A stretch of DNA of 64,000 nucleotides from Pectobacterium versatile (GCF_020166435.1 NZ_JAINZP010000010.1:62001-126000); one strand, 5' to 3'. Shown: positions 1-12,509, numbered from the stretch's first letter. Made by a program: numbers and translations. The notes: a model not told the origin generated them from the letters alone.

Positions 1-15
1 TCAAAATGGTGCGGA

Positions 16-45
16 ATTCTACTGCAAACGTGACGCCTTTGTAAA
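16..45 (-). promoter_or_regulatory. Predicted promoter of rpsU (gene lies off the left edge)
   Basis: On the minus strand a TTTACA -35 (40-45) and a TAGAAT -10 (16-21) are separated by 18 bases and followed by a GC-rich discriminator, the style of ribosomal-protein promoters in enterobacteria. In E. coli and relatives tsaD is divergent from rpsU-dnaG-rpoD, so this promoter most likely drives rpsU leftward out of the window. The gene itself is not visible. Confidence 0.6.
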
Positions 46-175
46 GCATTGCGGTGATCATAAAACATCCAACCGCTGCCAGCGCAGAAATCAGGTCGCT
101 TATGGTAGACTATCCGCAGTTTGAAGCAAGCGGCATTTAACGAATGCTCGTATCGTCATCAAAGTAGGAACAGCA

Positions 176-1189
176 ATGCGCGTATTGGGTATCGAAACAT
201 CCTGTGATGAAACCGGAGTAGCTATTTATGACACGGAAGCTGGTTTGCTCGCCAATCAGCTATACAGTCAGGTCAAATTACATGCTGATTACGGTGGTGT
301 AGTGCCTGAGCTCGCCTCACGCGATCACGTGCGCAAAACAGTTCCGTTGATTCAGGCGGCGCTGCGTGAAGCTGGGCTACAGGCTGACGATATCAATGGC
401 GTGGCTTACACCGCAGGCCCAGGCTTGGTCGGCGCGCTACTGGTGGGGGCGACTATCGGCAGGTCGTTGGCATTCGCATGGGGGGTACCGGCGATTCCTG
501 TTCACCATATGGAAGGGCACTTGCTGGCACCGATGCTGGAAGATAATCCGCCAGCGTTTCCTTTCGTGGCGCTGCTGGTTTCTGGTGGTCATACGCAGCT
601 CATCAGCGTGACGGGCATTGGTGAGTACCGTTTGCTGGGTGAGTCGATTGATGATGCGGCGGGTGAAGCGTTTGATAAAACGGCGAAATTACTGGGATTA
701 GATTATCCCGGTGGCCCAATGCTGTCGAAAATGGCGCAGGCGGGGGATTCCCAACGCTTTACGTTTCCGCGCCCGATGACCGACCGTCCGGGGCTGGATT
801 TCAGCTTTTCTGGGCTAAAAACGTTTGCTGCTAATACGATTCGTAGCAACGGTGATGACGATCAAACGCGTGCTGACATCGCTCGTGCGTTTGAAGATGC
901 CGTTGTAGATACGTTGGCGATAAAATGTCGTCGTGCGCTGGATGAGACGGGCTTTAAACGACTGGTCATGGCGGGGGGCGTGAGCGCAAACCGGACGTTA
1001 CGCCAGCGCTTAGGTGAAGTGATGGCGAAACGCGGTGGTGAAGTGTTTTATGCGCGGCCTGAATTCTGTACGGATAATGGCGCGATGATTGCCTATGCGG
1101 GCAGTGTACGCCTGGTGCATGGCGCGAGCCAGACGCTGGGCGTATCTGTTCGGCCACGTTGGCCGTTAGCTGAATTGCCTGCGGTGTGA
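176..1189 (+). CDS. tsaD: tRNA N6-adenosine threonylcarbamoyltransferase TsaD
   Basis: TsaD transfers the threonylcarbamoyl group from TC-AMP to A37 of ANN-decoding tRNAs, working in the cytoplasm with TsaB, TsaC and TsaE. The 337-residue length equals the E. coli protein. The ASKHA-fold start ([10 protein letters not shown], residues 5-14) and the metal-binding HMEGH motif (H111, H115) are present, as is the SGGHTQL stretch. It reads away from the predicted rpsU promoter. Downstream the neighbour is argR on the opposite strand, which is not the E. coli arrangement and marks a rearrangement joint. The ATG has a weak AGGAAC ribosome-binding site. Confidence 0.97.
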   Translation: MRVLGIETSCDETGVAIYDTEAGLLANQLYSQVKLHADYGGVVPELASRDHVRKTVPLIQAALREAGLQADDINGVAYTAGPGLVGALLVGATIGRSLAFAWGVPAIPVHHMEGHLLAPMLEDNPPAFPFVALLVSGGHTQLISVTGIGEYRLLGESIDDAAGEAFDKTAKLLGLDYPGGPMLSKMAQAGDSQRFTFPRPMTDRPGLDFSFSGLKTFAANTIRSNGDDDQTRADIARAFEDAVVDTLAIKCRRALDETGFKRLVMAGGVSANRTLRQRLGEVMAKRGGEVFYARPEFCTDNGAMIAYAGSVRLVHGASQTLGVSVRPRWPLAELPAV

Positions 1190-1274
1190 GCGTTAGATCG
1201 TTAATCGCTACGTGTAGATAGCTGCTCTACACGTAGTGAAGAAAGCGTAGCAAAAACATTAGCGTATAAGCGGA

Positions 1275-1763
<489 letters not shown>

Positions 1764-1780
1764 TTATGGTTAATCTTCCT

Positions 1781-1811
1781 ATTATGCAGTTGTGTGAATT
1801 TTTATGCAATT
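1781..1811 (-). promoter_or_regulatory. ARG boxes of argR
   Basis: Read on the minus strand this stretch contains TTGCATAAAAATTCACA followed by a second, weaker half (ACTGCATAAT). It closely parallels the E. coli argR operator and fits the ARG-box pattern TNTGAATWWWWATTCANW. The site lies 36-66 bases upstream of the argR start, where bound ArgR would block its own promoter. The rest of the 470-base argR-mdh gap is AT-rich and must hold the mdh promoter; I see no other feature I can name there. Confidence 0.65.
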
Positions 1812-2173
1812 AAATCGCGTATAATTCCAATCCATTTCACCAGATATGTGTTAGTCGCTGTTTTCAAAAAAAATCGACTCTTGGGTAGTCCGAAAAATGC
1901 GTCCCGCGTCACATAAAAGTAAATCAAATGTTATCAGAATGATGTTGTTCGGACGCCATTGATCGGTGTAATGTAGCGCACTGGTTAAACGCACGTGAAT
2001 GAACACCGCGTTATAGCTCAATAGCTTATTAACTTTACTTACCTTTCAAACGAATAGGTTGTTTTTGATTTATTATTAGAGACATAGCGTATTTTTTGTC
2101 TCTCGTGTCATTTGTGGAAAGATAAGTAGGTTGCTCGTATCCCCATTTTTATATTCTGTTTATAACCAAATGA

Positions 2174-3154
<981 letters not shown>

Positions 3155-3188
3155 TCATTGAGATTCTTGTAATACGTTACGTTGAATA

Positions 3189-3226
3189 AAAAGCCGGAGA
3201 TGTCGATCTCCGGCTTTTCTTTTTTA
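3189..3226. terminator. Bidirectional terminator between mdh and sfsB
   Basis: A perfect 13-base-pair stem (AAAAGCCGGAGAT paired with ATCTCCGGCTTTT, loop GTCG) is flanked by A and T tracts on the two sides, so it can end both mdh (+) and the convergent sfsB (-). Confidence 0.9.
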
Positions 3227-3487
3227 ATCGGGACGGATGAGTTTTTTTCTGTCGATAAGCTCATTGGTTTCTGGATTGTAGTACCGGCTGGGCCAAATCT
3301 CTGATGGGTGAATACCCATCGCATCGGCAATAAGCCACTCCCCTTTGGGCCAAGGGCGTGAGAGTGCATTAGCTAGCGTAGATGAGCTTAATCCGGCCGC
3401 TCGCGATACCGCCGCCAGCGTCGTATTTTTCTTGCGCAGTGCAGCAATGATATCAGCGGGATGCCAGTCTTGTTTCCTTAAAATCAT
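3224..3487 (-). CDS. sfsB: SfsB/Nlp, Ner-like DNA-binding regulator
   Basis: This 87-residue protein matches E. coli SfsB (Nlp), a small helix-turn-helix protein related to the Ner repressor of Mu-like phages and linked to maltose gene expression. The DWHPADIIAALRKK start, the LSSSTLANALSRPWPKGEW recognition region and the IWPSRY segment are clear. In E. coli it sits between ispB and murA. Here two Mu-type DNA-binding genes separate it from ispB and murA is absent. The start ATG is preceded by a GGGAAG ribosome-binding site. Confidence 0.9.
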   Translation of the reverse strand: MILRKQDWHPADIIAALRKKNTTLAAVSRAAGLSSSTLANALSRPWPKGEWLIADAMGIHPSEIWPSRYYNPETNELIDRKKLIRPD

Positions 3488-3674
3488 AATTCTTCCCTTA
3501 TTTGCTATAAGACGACTGTAGATTAGTGGTATAAATAACGGATGTTAGTTATATGCCGAACTAACATGACATTATTATTTGGAAATAATATAGCATTAAT
3601 TTTCCTTAAAATTCTCAATTAATTTCCAAATAAGGGCGTTTTTGTTAGGGATGGCACTATCAGGATGAAAGGCA

Positions 3675-4061
3675 ATGAAAAAAGAGTGGTTTGCTACCAG
3701 CGAATTGGTTGGAGTCGGCGGCCTTCCGAAATCAAGACAAGGATTAAATAAGCGCGCCCGCGAGGATGGATGGGAGAAGCGTCGCCGTAAAGGCGTCCAG
3801 GGAAGAGGAGTGGAGTATTCAATTCACAGCTTGCCGGATACGGTAAAAAAATCCCTATTACTCGAAATCGAGCCTTCCGCCTACTCGGCGAAACAGCCTG
3901 CGGCACTGGCCGTATGGATGCAAATTTATCAACAACTATCTGAAAAAGAAAGAGATGAGCTAATCGCTTATATTCTGCGAGTCGGGGTGTCAACCACGCT
4001 GAGCCAGTTAGGTATTACACCGTCTGATGGGGAACCTGTCTCATCAATGGTGATTGACTGA
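3675..4061 (+). CDS. Small Mu-type DNA-binding protein, copy 1
   Basis: The 128-residue protein begins with a 60-residue Mu-type DNA-binding domain (the winged helix of MuA/Mu repressor proteins, Pfam HTH_Tnp_Mu_1 type): WFATSELVGVGGLPKS, then NKRAREDGW, RRRKGVQGRG and VEYSIHSLP. The remaining half is short and acidic-helical, with no catalytic domain, so it is not a transposase. It is divergent from sfsB and has a paralogue 250 bases downstream. Function unknown; a DNA-binding regulator of phage origin is the reasonable inference. The surrounding intergenic DNA is AT-rich. Confidence 0.75.
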   Translation: MKKEWFATSELVGVGGLPKSRQGLNKRAREDGWEKRRRKGVQGRGVEYSIHSLPDTVKKSLLLEIEPSAYSAKQPAALAVWMQIYQQLSEKERDELIAYILRVGVSTTLSQLGITPSDGEPVSSMVID

Positions 4062-4309
4062 TTCGTTACTGGCGATCTTTCTGAACTTAGCCTCAGTGAT
4101 GAAAAGGAATCTGTATTTTCTGTCGCTTTGTAGCACTTTCTCTGGCTGCGGTGGTTGGGCATCACGCTGGATTTAATCATTTCTTCTATTACTTAGGTGT
4201 GTCGGTAACGTGTAAAAGTTAGCGGTTTAGGTAATTATAGTCTACTATATGGAAACTTTTGGGCGAGTTGACGTAATGCCTGTTCAAAACAAACAAGGGA
4301 GTGACGAGT

Positions 4310-4684
4310 ATGGACAAAGAGTGGTTTGCAACAAGTGAGCTGGTTGGTGTAGGTGGATTACCTAAGTCGCCACAGGGGCTGAACAAGCGGGCACGAGATG
4401 ACGGTTGGGAAAAGCGCAGGCGGAAAGGGGTTCAAGGGCGCGGTGTCGAATATTCTATTCGCAGTTTACCGAACGAGGTCAGGAACTCTCTGTTAGTAAA
4501 AGAAAATCCGCCAACCGAGTATTATCGTATAGATAATGAGCCGACCCTGCTGTCATCGTGGGTGCATATTTTCCATCAACTTTCCGTTGATGAACGAAGC
4601 CGGCTGATTAATTTCATCTTGCGTGAAGGGACAATAGCGATGCTGTCTCGGCTGGATGATGTCACACTCGACCAGACTGCCTAA
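4310..4684 (+). CDS. Small Mu-type DNA-binding protein, copy 2
   Basis: This 124-residue protein is a paralogue of the gene at 3675. The first 60 residues are nearly the same (KEWFATSELVGVGGLPKS, NKRARDDGWEKRRRKGVQGRG), while the C-terminal half has diverged. The ATG at 4310 is chosen because GGGAG lies 8 bases upstream; a GTG at 4301 sits too close to that site. It is convergent with ispB. The domain binds DNA in MuA and related proteins; no catalytic part is present and the cellular role is unknown. Confidence 0.72.
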   Translation: MDKEWFATSELVGVGGLPKSPQGLNKRARDDGWEKRRRKGVQGRGVEYSIRSLPNEVRNSLLVKENPPTEYYRIDNEPTLLSSWVHIFHQLSVDERSRLINFILREGTIAMLSRLDDVTLDQTA

Positions 4685-4761
4685 GTCTGGCGAAGGAGTA
4701 GCGCTGCAAGGCAGCGCTACTTATGAATCAACGATCTTATCTGATAGAACCTTACACCACG

Positions 4762-5733
4762 TTAGAAATCGCGCTGTACGGCTAAGTGGGCAAGGCCTTC
4801 GAGCGCAACGCGGTGTGGTGTTTCCGGCAGCAGCTGTAGTGCGCTAATCGCCTTATCTGCCTCTTCTTCGGCACGCTGACGCGTATAATCAAGTGAACCG
4901 CATTGCTGCATGGCGGCAAGAACGGGTCCCAGCAGATGACGCCCGTTTCCTTCTTCAATCGCCTTGCGAATCATCGAACGTTGTTCTGCATTACCATGAC
5001 GCATTGCGTGCAGCAGCGGCAGCGTTGGCTTGCCTTCATTGAGATCATCGCCCGTGTTTTTACCCAGCGTTTTGCCGTCCGCGCTGTAGTCGAGCAGATC
5101 GTCAATTAACTGGAACGCAGTGCCCAGGTAGCGGCCATAGTCCTGAAGCGCTTTTTCTTGCTCTGGCGTCGCGCTGGCAAGGATCGATGATGATTGCGCT
5201 GCGGCTTCAAATAAACGTGCTGTTTTACTGTAAATGACGCGCATATAGCTTTCTTCAGTGATATCTGGGTCGTTGCAGTTCATTAGCTGCAAGACTTCAC
5301 CTTCAGCAATCACGTTCACCGCTTCTGACATCAGCGCCAGAACGCGTAATGATTCAAGGCTGGTCATCATCTGGAAGGCGCGGGTATAAATGAAATCCCC
5401 AACCAGCACACTTGCTGCGTTGCCAAAGGCGGCATTTGCCGTCGCTTTACCCCGGCGCATGTCGGATTCGTCTACCACGTCGTCATGCAGCAGCGTTGCT
5501 GTGTGGATAAATTCGATCAGCGCGGCGACAGTGACATGTTTATCACCGTTATAGTTGAGGGCTCTGGCCGCAAGGACAGCAATCATCGGGCGTATACGTT
5601 TTCCACCACCGCTGATGATGTAATGTCCAAGCTGGTTTATCAAAACGACGTCAGAATTCAGTTGTTCAAGAATGACGTTATTAACAGCTGCCATATCCTG
5701 CGTAGTTAATGTTGTAATTTGTTCTAGATTCAT
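4762..5733 (-). CDS. ispB: Octaprenyl diphosphate synthase
   Basis: IspB elongates farnesyl diphosphate with isopentenyl diphosphate to make the C40 side chain of ubiquinone and menaquinone. The 323-residue protein carries the two aspartate-rich motifs of trans-prenyltransferases, DDVVD (84-88) and DDLLD (211-215), plus GGGKRIRP near residue 42. It is divergent from rplU-rpmA, as in E. coli. Together with ubiT/ubiU/ubiV further right it serves ubiquinone synthesis. Confidence 0.97.
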   Translation of the reverse strand: MNLEQITTLTTQDMAAVNNVILEQLNSDVVLINQLGHYIISGGGKRIRPMIAVLAARALNYNGDKHVTVAALIEFIHTATLLHDDVVDESDMRRGKATANAAFGNAASVLVGDFIYTRAFQMMTSLESLRVLALMSEAVNVIAEGEVLQLMNCNDPDITEESYMRVIYSKTARLFEAAAQSSSILASATPEQEKALQDYGRYLGTAFQLIDDLLDYSADGKTLGKNTGDDLNEGKPTLPLLHAMRHGNAEQRSMIRKAIEEGNGRHLLGPVLAAMQQCGSLDYTRQRAEEEADKAISALQLLPETPHRVALEGLAHLAVQRDF

Positions 5734-5888
5734 GGTTTATGCCAACGTATGTCTTCAACACTGCCGTAAGATTGCTGTTGCATATCGGCAAGACGGAACT
5801 TATTGGGCTGATTGTACTTGAAAAATGAGAGAGATAAACGGCAGTTGATACGTTGTATTCTTTTTCTTCACATCCGTTGATTATGCAC

Positions 5889-5917
5889 TTGTCATCCTCA
5901 GTATTTTTGCGTAGAAT
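5889..5917 (+). promoter_or_regulatory. Promoter of rplU-rpmA
   Basis: TTGTCA (5889-5894) and TAGAAT (5912-5917) are spaced by 17 bases and followed by TCGCGCCC, a GC-rich discriminator typical of stringently controlled ribosomal promoters. Confidence 0.75.
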
Positions 5918-5953
5918 TCGCGCCCTATTATGAATATTTATAGCGCGCTCTGA

Positions 5954-6301
<348 letters not shown>

Positions 6302-6320
6302 GATTAGGAGAGCGGATTAA

Positions 6321-6578
6321 ATGGCACACAAGAAAGCTGGCGGTTCAACCCGTAACGGTCGTGACTCTAACGCACAACGTCTGGGCGTAAAACGTTTTGG
6401 CGGCGAAAGTGTACTGGCTGGCAACATCATCGTTCGTCAACGTGGTACCAAATTCCACGCAGGAACTAACGTTGGCTGCGGGAAAGACCATACTCTGTTT
6501 GCTTTGACTGATGGTAAAGTTCAGTTTGAAGTTAAAGGCCCAAAAAACCGTAAATTTATCAGCATCGTTGCTGAATAA
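6321..6578 (+). CDS. rpmA: 50S ribosomal protein L27
   Basis: L27 (85 residues) has an N-terminal tail reaching the peptidyl transferase centre. The [16 protein letters not shown] start is characteristic. It follows rplU and is closed by a strong terminator, so downstream yhbE and obgE need read-through or their own promoter. Confidence 0.99.
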   Translation: MAHKKAGGSTRNGRDSNAQRLGVKRFGGESVLAGNIIVRQRGTKFHAGTNVGCGKDHTLFALTDGKVQFEVKGPKNRKFISIVAE

Positions 6579-6604
6579 TTTTTCGCGTTAGGTCTGACGG
6601 ATTT

Positions 6605-6633
6605 AAGCCCCGCAATTCTTTGCGGGGCTTTTT
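6605..6633 (+). terminator. Terminator after rpmA
   Basis: The stem AAGCCCCGCA/TGCGGGGCTT with a short AT-rich loop is followed by a T run, 27 bases after the rpmA stop. Confidence 0.88.
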
Positions 6634-6667
6634 ACATTCTGATTCTGAGTAAACCATCTGGATAAGT

Positions 6668-7633
6668 ATGAATACTAAACAACAGACGGGCATCGGTCTT
6701 TGTCTGGCGCTGACTACGGCTGTTTGCTGGGGGGCGTTACCGATAGCCATGAAACAGGTTCTGGTGGTGATGGAACCTTATACGATTGTTTGGTATCGCT
6801 TTTTCATTGCTTCCATTGGACTCGGCATTATTCTGTCATCCCGTAAAAAGTTGCCGCCAATGCGGGTTTTCCGGCATCGGCGCTGGTGGGTTCTGCTACT
6901 GATTGCGACGGCTGGGCTACTGGGCAACTTTGTTTTCTTTAGCTCGTCTCTCCAATATCTGAGCCCGACAGCGTCTCAGGTTATCGGGCAGCTTTCCCCT
7001 GTAGGTATGATGTTCGCCAGCGTACTTATCCTAAAGGAAAAGATGCGCGGCACGCAGATCATTGGCGCGATCATGCTGATCTGTGGTCTGCTCCTGTTCT
7101 TTAATACCAGCCTGATTGAGATTTTTACCCGACTGACAGACTACACGTTGGGCGTGCTGCTGGGTGTTTGCGCCTCGGCGGTGTGGGTATCTTATGGTGT
7201 AGCGCAGAAAGTTCTATTGCGACGTCTGACATCACAGCAGATTCTGTTTTTGTTATATGTTCTGTGTGTCGTCTTTATCACGCCTTTTGCCAAGCTTGAC
7301 GTTATTTTTCAACTGAGCAACTGGCAGCTTATTTGCCTGTTATTCTGCGGTGCGAATACGTTGATTGGATATGGTGCGTTGGCGGAAGCAATGGCTCGCT
7401 GGCAGGCGTCGCAGGTTAGTGCGGTCATTACGCTGACGCCGTTGTTTACGCTGCTGTTTTCCGATCTGCTGGCATTAGGGTGGCCGACTTTCTTTGCTGC
7501 TCCAGTATTGAATTGGATTGGTTACGTCGGTGCGTTTGTGGTTGTTGCTGGCGCCATGTTTTCCGCTATTGGACATCGTTTCCTTCCTGGAAAGAAAGAG
7601 CCTGTGCTGCCACCATTGGTAGCGAAAAAATAG
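6668..7633 (+). CDS. yhbE: EamA/DMT-family inner-membrane transporter YhbE
   Basis: The 321-residue protein has about ten hydrophobic segments arranged as two EamA repeats (roughly 8-145 and 160-300), the fold of drug/metabolite transporters. It lies between rpmA and obgE as yhbE does in E. coli. The substrate is unknown. A short basic tail follows the last membrane segment. The 259-base gap to obgE probably holds an obgE promoter; I could not fix one. Confidence 0.88.
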   Translation: MNTKQQTGIGLCLALTTAVCWGALPIAMKQVLVVMEPYTIVWYRFFIASIGLGIILSSRKKLPPMRVFRHRRWWVLLLIATAGLLGNFVFFSSSLQYLSPTASQVIGQLSPVGMMFASVLILKEKMRGTQIIGAIMLICGLLLFFNTSLIEIFTRLTDYTLGVLLGVCASAVWVSYGVAQKVLLRRLTSQQILFLLYVLCVVFITPFAKLDVIFQLSNWQLICLLFCGANTLIGYGALAEAMARWQASQVSAVITLTPLFTLLFSDLLALGWPTFFAAPVLNWIGYVGAFVVVAGAMFSAIGHRFLPGKKEPVLPPLVAKK

Positions 7634-7859
7634 CTTAAGAGAAAACGTATTGCAGCGGTCACAGCCATCTTTTGACAGTCTGCATGTGTTGTTTATTTTT
7701 AATACAGATGAAATTATTGGAGCGGGCAGGTACAATCCGCTCCTTTGCTGGAATGCGTTCTGGTGCGTCAGTTTTTTAATGGTGAGTAGAAATACGCTAC
7801 ATGCCTTAAAATCAAAAAGTTACGCCAAGAAGAACCAATAACAAGCCTAAAACACGTAG

Positions 7860-9065
<1,206 letters not shown>

Positions 9066-9092
9066 TTCGTTCTTCTGCTAGTCAGATCTCGT

Positions 9093-9136
9093 CAACGCGG
9101 CCTTACCCTCAAAGTAAGGCCGCGTTGTTGTTTTAA
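9093..9136. terminator. Terminator between convergent obgE and dacB
   Basis: A perfect 14-base-pair stem (CAACGCGGCCTTAC with GTAAGGCCGCGTTG, loop CCTCAAA) followed by TTGTTTTA. It lies 28 bases past obgE and overlaps the last codon of dacB. The T-rich side favours obgE transcripts. Confidence 0.88.
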
Positions 9137-10566
9137 TTGCTCTGATAAATATCTTTGTAGAGACGGCTTTCAAATCTCACCAGAGGAACGCGACGTGCGC
9201 GTTGGTCTTCTGGCGGCACAGCATAACCGGATAGGAACTGGACGAATGCCATGCGCTGGCCGCTTGCAGTAGTAATGAAGCCTGCAAGATTATATACGCC
9301 CTGCAATGCCCCGGTTTTAGCCGAAACCTTGCCATCGACGCCAGCTTCATGCAGGCCGCCACGATAACGTAGCGTGCCGTCATAGCCGGAAAGCGGAAGC
9401 ATAGTGATGTAATTCAGTTCATTATCGTGCTGTGCGATATACTGCAAGACCTGCATCATCGTTTCCGGTGAAATCAGGTTGTGTCGTGACAGGCCTGAAC
9501 CATCTACAACAATGCTGTTTCCTAAATCTACACCCGCTTTCTGCCGCAGAATTTGTCGCACGGCATCAGCGCCAGCGCGCCATGTTCCTGGTACGCTAAA
9601 ACGTTCGTGCCCAATAGTTCGAAAGACCGTGTCGGCAATCATGTTGTCTGATTTTTTCAGCATGATAGTGAGCAGGTCGTGCAGCGGAGGCGATTGTGTC
9701 TGAGCCAGTACGCTTCCTGCTGGGCCTGGCTGCGTCTGACGGCGAAGGCTGCCTTTAATACGAATATCTGCCTGCTGTAGCTCATCTTTAACGATAGCGC
9801 CGGCATAGCTGGCGCCATCCTGAATCGCGAATGCCAGCGGAAGCGGCTCTGTGCGCTGAACCAGACAACCTGTAAGCGTAAAGCGATTTAATTCCCCGGG
9901 TACCACATCCAATTCGCAATATTGGGCATCGGATGAGCCTTTAGCCAGCGTGCGGACTTCGCTGAACATCTGTACCGGATAATAGGATGCAACGCGGATA
10001 AACGCATTATCACCTGCTTTAGGCGCACTGTAGAGTGAGACGGAGAAGCAGTTGCGATCGACAATCGCGGCACCCGGAGGGGCGCTGAAACACTGTGTCA
10101 TGTCGTTCCAGGGCCAGCCTGGCGCTTTATCGTGACTGGCGAACACTGAGGTGTCGATCAGCACATCACCTGAGATTTCCTGTATCCCACGCTTTCTTAA
10201 TTCCTGCACCATATTCCGTATTTGCTGGCGTTTAAGCGTCGGATCGCCGCTAAACCGTACGATGAGATTACCGTTCAGAATACCGCTGGTGACAGGCCCG
10301 TGGCTTTCCATCGTGGTGATGAATCGATAATCTGGACCCAACTGTAGTAATGCTGCTAATGCGGTTATCACCTTTTGCGTACTGGCCGGAAGCGCCATTT
10401 GCTGGCTATTGAAGGCCATACTGGGTGTTGTTGCGCCAACTTTTTGTACCAATAGCGCCAAATTGGCACCATCTGGTAAATATTGGCGATGATCCTCAAC
10501 AGAAGCTGCATTGGCATGCAGAACAAAAGCGCAGGCAAGTCCGGTAACAATCGATGAAAAACGCAT
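9133..10566 (-). CDS. dacB: D-alanyl-D-alanine carboxypeptidase/endopeptidase (PBP4)
   Basis: DacB is a periplasmic class C penicillin-binding protein that trims D-Ala and cleaves peptide cross-links in murein. The 477-residue precursor has a signal peptide (MRFSSIVTGLACAFVLHANA, cut near residue 20), the active-site SxxK (STQK, about 62-65), the SDN triad inside KKSDNM and KTG inside SAKTGAL. The large insertion between SxxK and SDN is typical of this class. It is convergent with obgE and divergent from greA, as in E. coli. Confidence 0.97.
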   Translation of the reverse strand: MRFSSIVTGLACAFVLHANAASVEDHRQYLPDGANLALLVQKVGATTPSMAFNSQQMALPASTQKVITALAALLQLGPDYRFITTMESHGPVTSGILNGNLIVRFSGDPTLKRQQIRNMVQELRKRGIQEISGDVLIDTSVFASHDKAPGWPWNDMTQCFSAPPGAAIVDRNCFSVSLYSAPKAGDNAFIRVASYYPVQMFSEVRTLAKGSSDAQYCELDVVPGELNRFTLTGCLVQRTEPLPLAFAIQDGASYAGAIVKDELQQADIRIKGSLRRQTQPGPAGSVLAQTQSPPLHDLLTIMLKKSDNMIADTVFRTIGHERFSVPGTWRAGADAVRQILRQKAGVDLGNSIVVDGSGLSRHNLISPETMMQVLQYIAQHDNELNYITMLPLSGYDGTLRYRGGLHEAGVDGKVSAKTGALQGVYNLAGFITTASGQRMAFVQFLSGYAVPPEDQRARRVPLVRFESRLYKDIYQSN

Positions 10567-10800
10567 AATCTCAGCTAATAACGGGGTAACGTGTGGTCAT
10601 ACTACGGCGCAACAAGGTCTAAAGTAAACGATGACCCTCATTGAACTCTGGGGTAAAATACGTATCAAAATGCAAAACCGCTGCTAGCCTGGAAATTTTG
10701 TTCCGGGGCTGGTTGCTTTTGTTTTATGTCCAGTGAGGACAGACACGTTGCAGAGACTCCGTCGCCTTTGATTTTTAGCGCGTCAGGATGACGATTATTT

Positions 10801-10819
10801 GAGTCTTACGGACTTTTTT
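10801..10819 (+). terminator. Possible attenuator in the greA leader
   Basis: A short 5-base-pair hairpin (GAGTC/GACTT, loop TTACG) followed by seven T precedes greA. In E. coli the greA leader yields short GraL RNAs by early termination, and this hairpin is placed where such an event could occur. The stem is weak, so the call is tentative. Confidence 0.35.
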
Positions 10820-10834
10820 AGAGGTATAGACAAT

Positions 10835-11314
10835 ATGAAACAATTTCCGATGACGTTGCGTGGCGCTGAAAAATTGCGCGAAGAGCTTGACCACCTGAAA
10901 TCTGTGCGTCGACCTGAAATTATTGCCGCGATTGCCGAAGCGCGTGAGCACGGCGATCTGAAAGAAAATGCAGAATATCATGCCGCACGTGAGCAGCAGG
11001 GCTTTTGTGAAGGACGTATTCAAGACATTGAAGCAAAACTGTCTAACGCACAGGTTATCGATGTCACGAAAATGTCAGCGAACAATGGGCGTGTTATTTT
11101 TGGCGCGACCGTGACGGTGATGAATCTGGATAACGAAGAAGAGCAAACCTATCGGATTGTTGGCGATGACGAAGCGGATTTTAAACAGAATCTGATCTCT
11201 GTGAATTCCCCTATCGCGCGTGGCCTGATCGGCAAAGAGCAGGATGACGTTGTGGTCATCCGTACGCCGGGCGGCGACGTGGAATATGAGATCCTGAAGG
11301 TAGAATATCTATAA
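10835..11314 (+). CDS. greA: Transcript cleavage factor GreA
   Basis: GreA enters the RNA polymerase secondary channel and stimulates cleavage of backtracked RNA. The ATG at 10835 follows AGAGGT and gives 159 residues against 158 in E. coli; an upstream in-frame TTG at 10799 would lie inside the leader hairpin. The N-terminal coiled coil carries the catalytic acidic tip (about D41-E44, in [10 protein letters not shown]), and the globular C-terminal domain ends in KVEYL. It is divergent from dacB. Confidence 0.97.
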   Translation: MKQFPMTLRGAEKLREELDHLKSVRRPEIIAAIAEAREHGDLKENAEYHAAREQQGFCEGRIQDIEAKLSNAQVIDVTKMSANNGRVIFGATVTVMNLDNEEEQTYRIVGDDEADFKQNLISVNSPIARGLIGKEQDDVVVIRTPGGDVEYEILKVEYL

Positions 11315-11361
11315 ATTTTGCCGGATTGTTGATTAAAACAGCAAAAATTGTAAAGAAAAGA

Positions 11362-11386
11362 AAAAGGCCGCTTGCGGCCTTTTCTC
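11362..11386 (+). terminator. Terminator after greA
   Basis: The stem AAAAGGCCGC/GCGGCCTTTT with a TT loop is followed by CTC and a short T-rich segment, between convergent greA and yhbY. Confidence 0.8.
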
Positions 11387-11442
11387 TAACCGAGAGGCAT
11401 GGCACCTTTCCGTTAAAACCGAGTATCCTGAAATAAAAAGTG

Positions 11443-11736
11443 TTATCGTGGTAACACAATTTTACGTTCTTTTGCAGGCCGGTAGAGTACCAACGTATGG
11501 CCGATAACCTGAACGTTAGCGGCACCCGTTTCACGAACAATTGCCTCCACGATCAAGGCCTTGGTTTCGCGATCTTCTGTCGCTACTTTTATCTTGATCA
11601 GCTCGTGATGTGCCAATGCTTGTTCGATCTCAGCCAGAACACCTTCGGTGAGACCGTTATTGCCCAGCATGACAACCGGTTTTAGCGGATGTGCCAAGCC
11701 TTTCAGGTGTTGTTTTTGTTTATTACTTAGGTTCAT
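11443..11736 (-). CDS. yhbY: Ribosome assembly RNA-binding protein YhbY
   Basis: YhbY is a 97-residue CRM-domain protein that associates with pre-50S particles. The MNLSNKQKQHLKGLAH start, the GNNGLTEGV loop (the GxxG RNA-binding loop of the CRM fold) and the C-terminal LVLYRP are diagnostic. It is divergent from rlmE-ftsH, as in E. coli. Confidence 0.96.
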   Translation of the reverse strand: MNLSNKQKQHLKGLAHPLKPVVMLGNNGLTEGVLAEIEQALAHHELIKIKVATEDRETKALIVEAIVRETGAANVQVIGHTLVLYRPAKERKIVLPR

Positions 11737-11879
11737 TGTCTTTTTTACTTAGGTTGGGATTGAAAACGGGTCATTCTACCGCCATCTCATGATTATAACC
11801 AATTTGACTGCTCTGATTGGTAATATGTGAGAAGTTTCTCCCCACCACGAGCGTGTTACTGAGAATAGTTGGAAAATCG

Positions 11880-12509
11880 ATGGCGAATAAAAAGCGTTCT
11901 GCAAGTTCCAGTCGCTGGTTGCAGGAACACTTTAGCGATAAATATGTGCTGCAGGCCCAGAAAAAAGGGCTGCGCTCACGTGCTTGGTTTAAACTTGACG
12001 AAATACAGCAAGGCGACAAACTGTTTAAACCCGGTATGACAGTTGTGGATTTAGGCGCGGCACCTGGCGGCTGGTCACAGTATGTGGTCACGCAAATAGG
12101 TGGAAATGGTCGAATTATCGCGTGTGATATTTTACCGATGGATCCGATTGTCGGCGTCGATTTCCTGCAAGGGGACTTTCGTGATGAACTGGTCCTCAAA
12201 GCCTTGCTCGAAAGGGTTGGCGATAGCAAAGTTCAGGTGGTGATGTCTGACATGGCCCCTAACATGAGTGGTACACCAGCCGTTGATATTCCGAAGTCGA
12301 TGTATCTGGTTGAATTAGCACTTGGTATGTGTCGGGATGTATTAGCACCAGGCGGAAGTTTCCTGGTGAAAGTGTTTCAGGGAGAAGGTTTTGATGAATA
12401 CCTGCGGGAAATTCGCTCCCTGTTTACGAAAGTGAAAATTCGTAAACCAGACGCCTCACGTGCTCGGTCTCGTGAAGTGTATATTGTAGCGACAGGGCGC
12501 AAACTGTAG
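11880..12509 (+). CDS. rlmE: 23S rRNA 2'-O-methyltransferase RlmE (FtsJ/RrmJ)
   Basis: RlmE methylates the 2'-O of U2552 in the A loop of 23S rRNA in the 50S subunit. The ATG at 11880 gives 209 residues, the E. coli length; the open frame extends 21 codons further upstream without a good ribosome-binding site. The SAM motif I is [11 protein letters not shown], and the K-D-K-E catalytic set is represented by K38, D124, K164 and E199 regions ([31 protein letters not shown]). ftsH follows 47 bases later. Confidence 0.97.
   Translation: MANKKRSASSSRWLQEHFSDKYVLQAQKKGLRSRAWFKLDEIQQGDKLFKPGMTVVDLGAAPGGWSQYVVTQIGGNGRIIACDILPMDPIVGVDFLQGDFRDELVLKALLERVGDSKVQVVMSDMAPNMSGTPAVDIPKSMYLVELALGMCRDVLAPGGSFLVKVFQGEGFDEYLREIRSLFTKVKIRKPDASRARSREVYIVATGRKL

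Noticed and set aside
7650-7841. 63-codon open frame between yhbE and obgE
   Set aside because: No domain, no ribosome-binding site and low-complexity translation; treated as intergenic.
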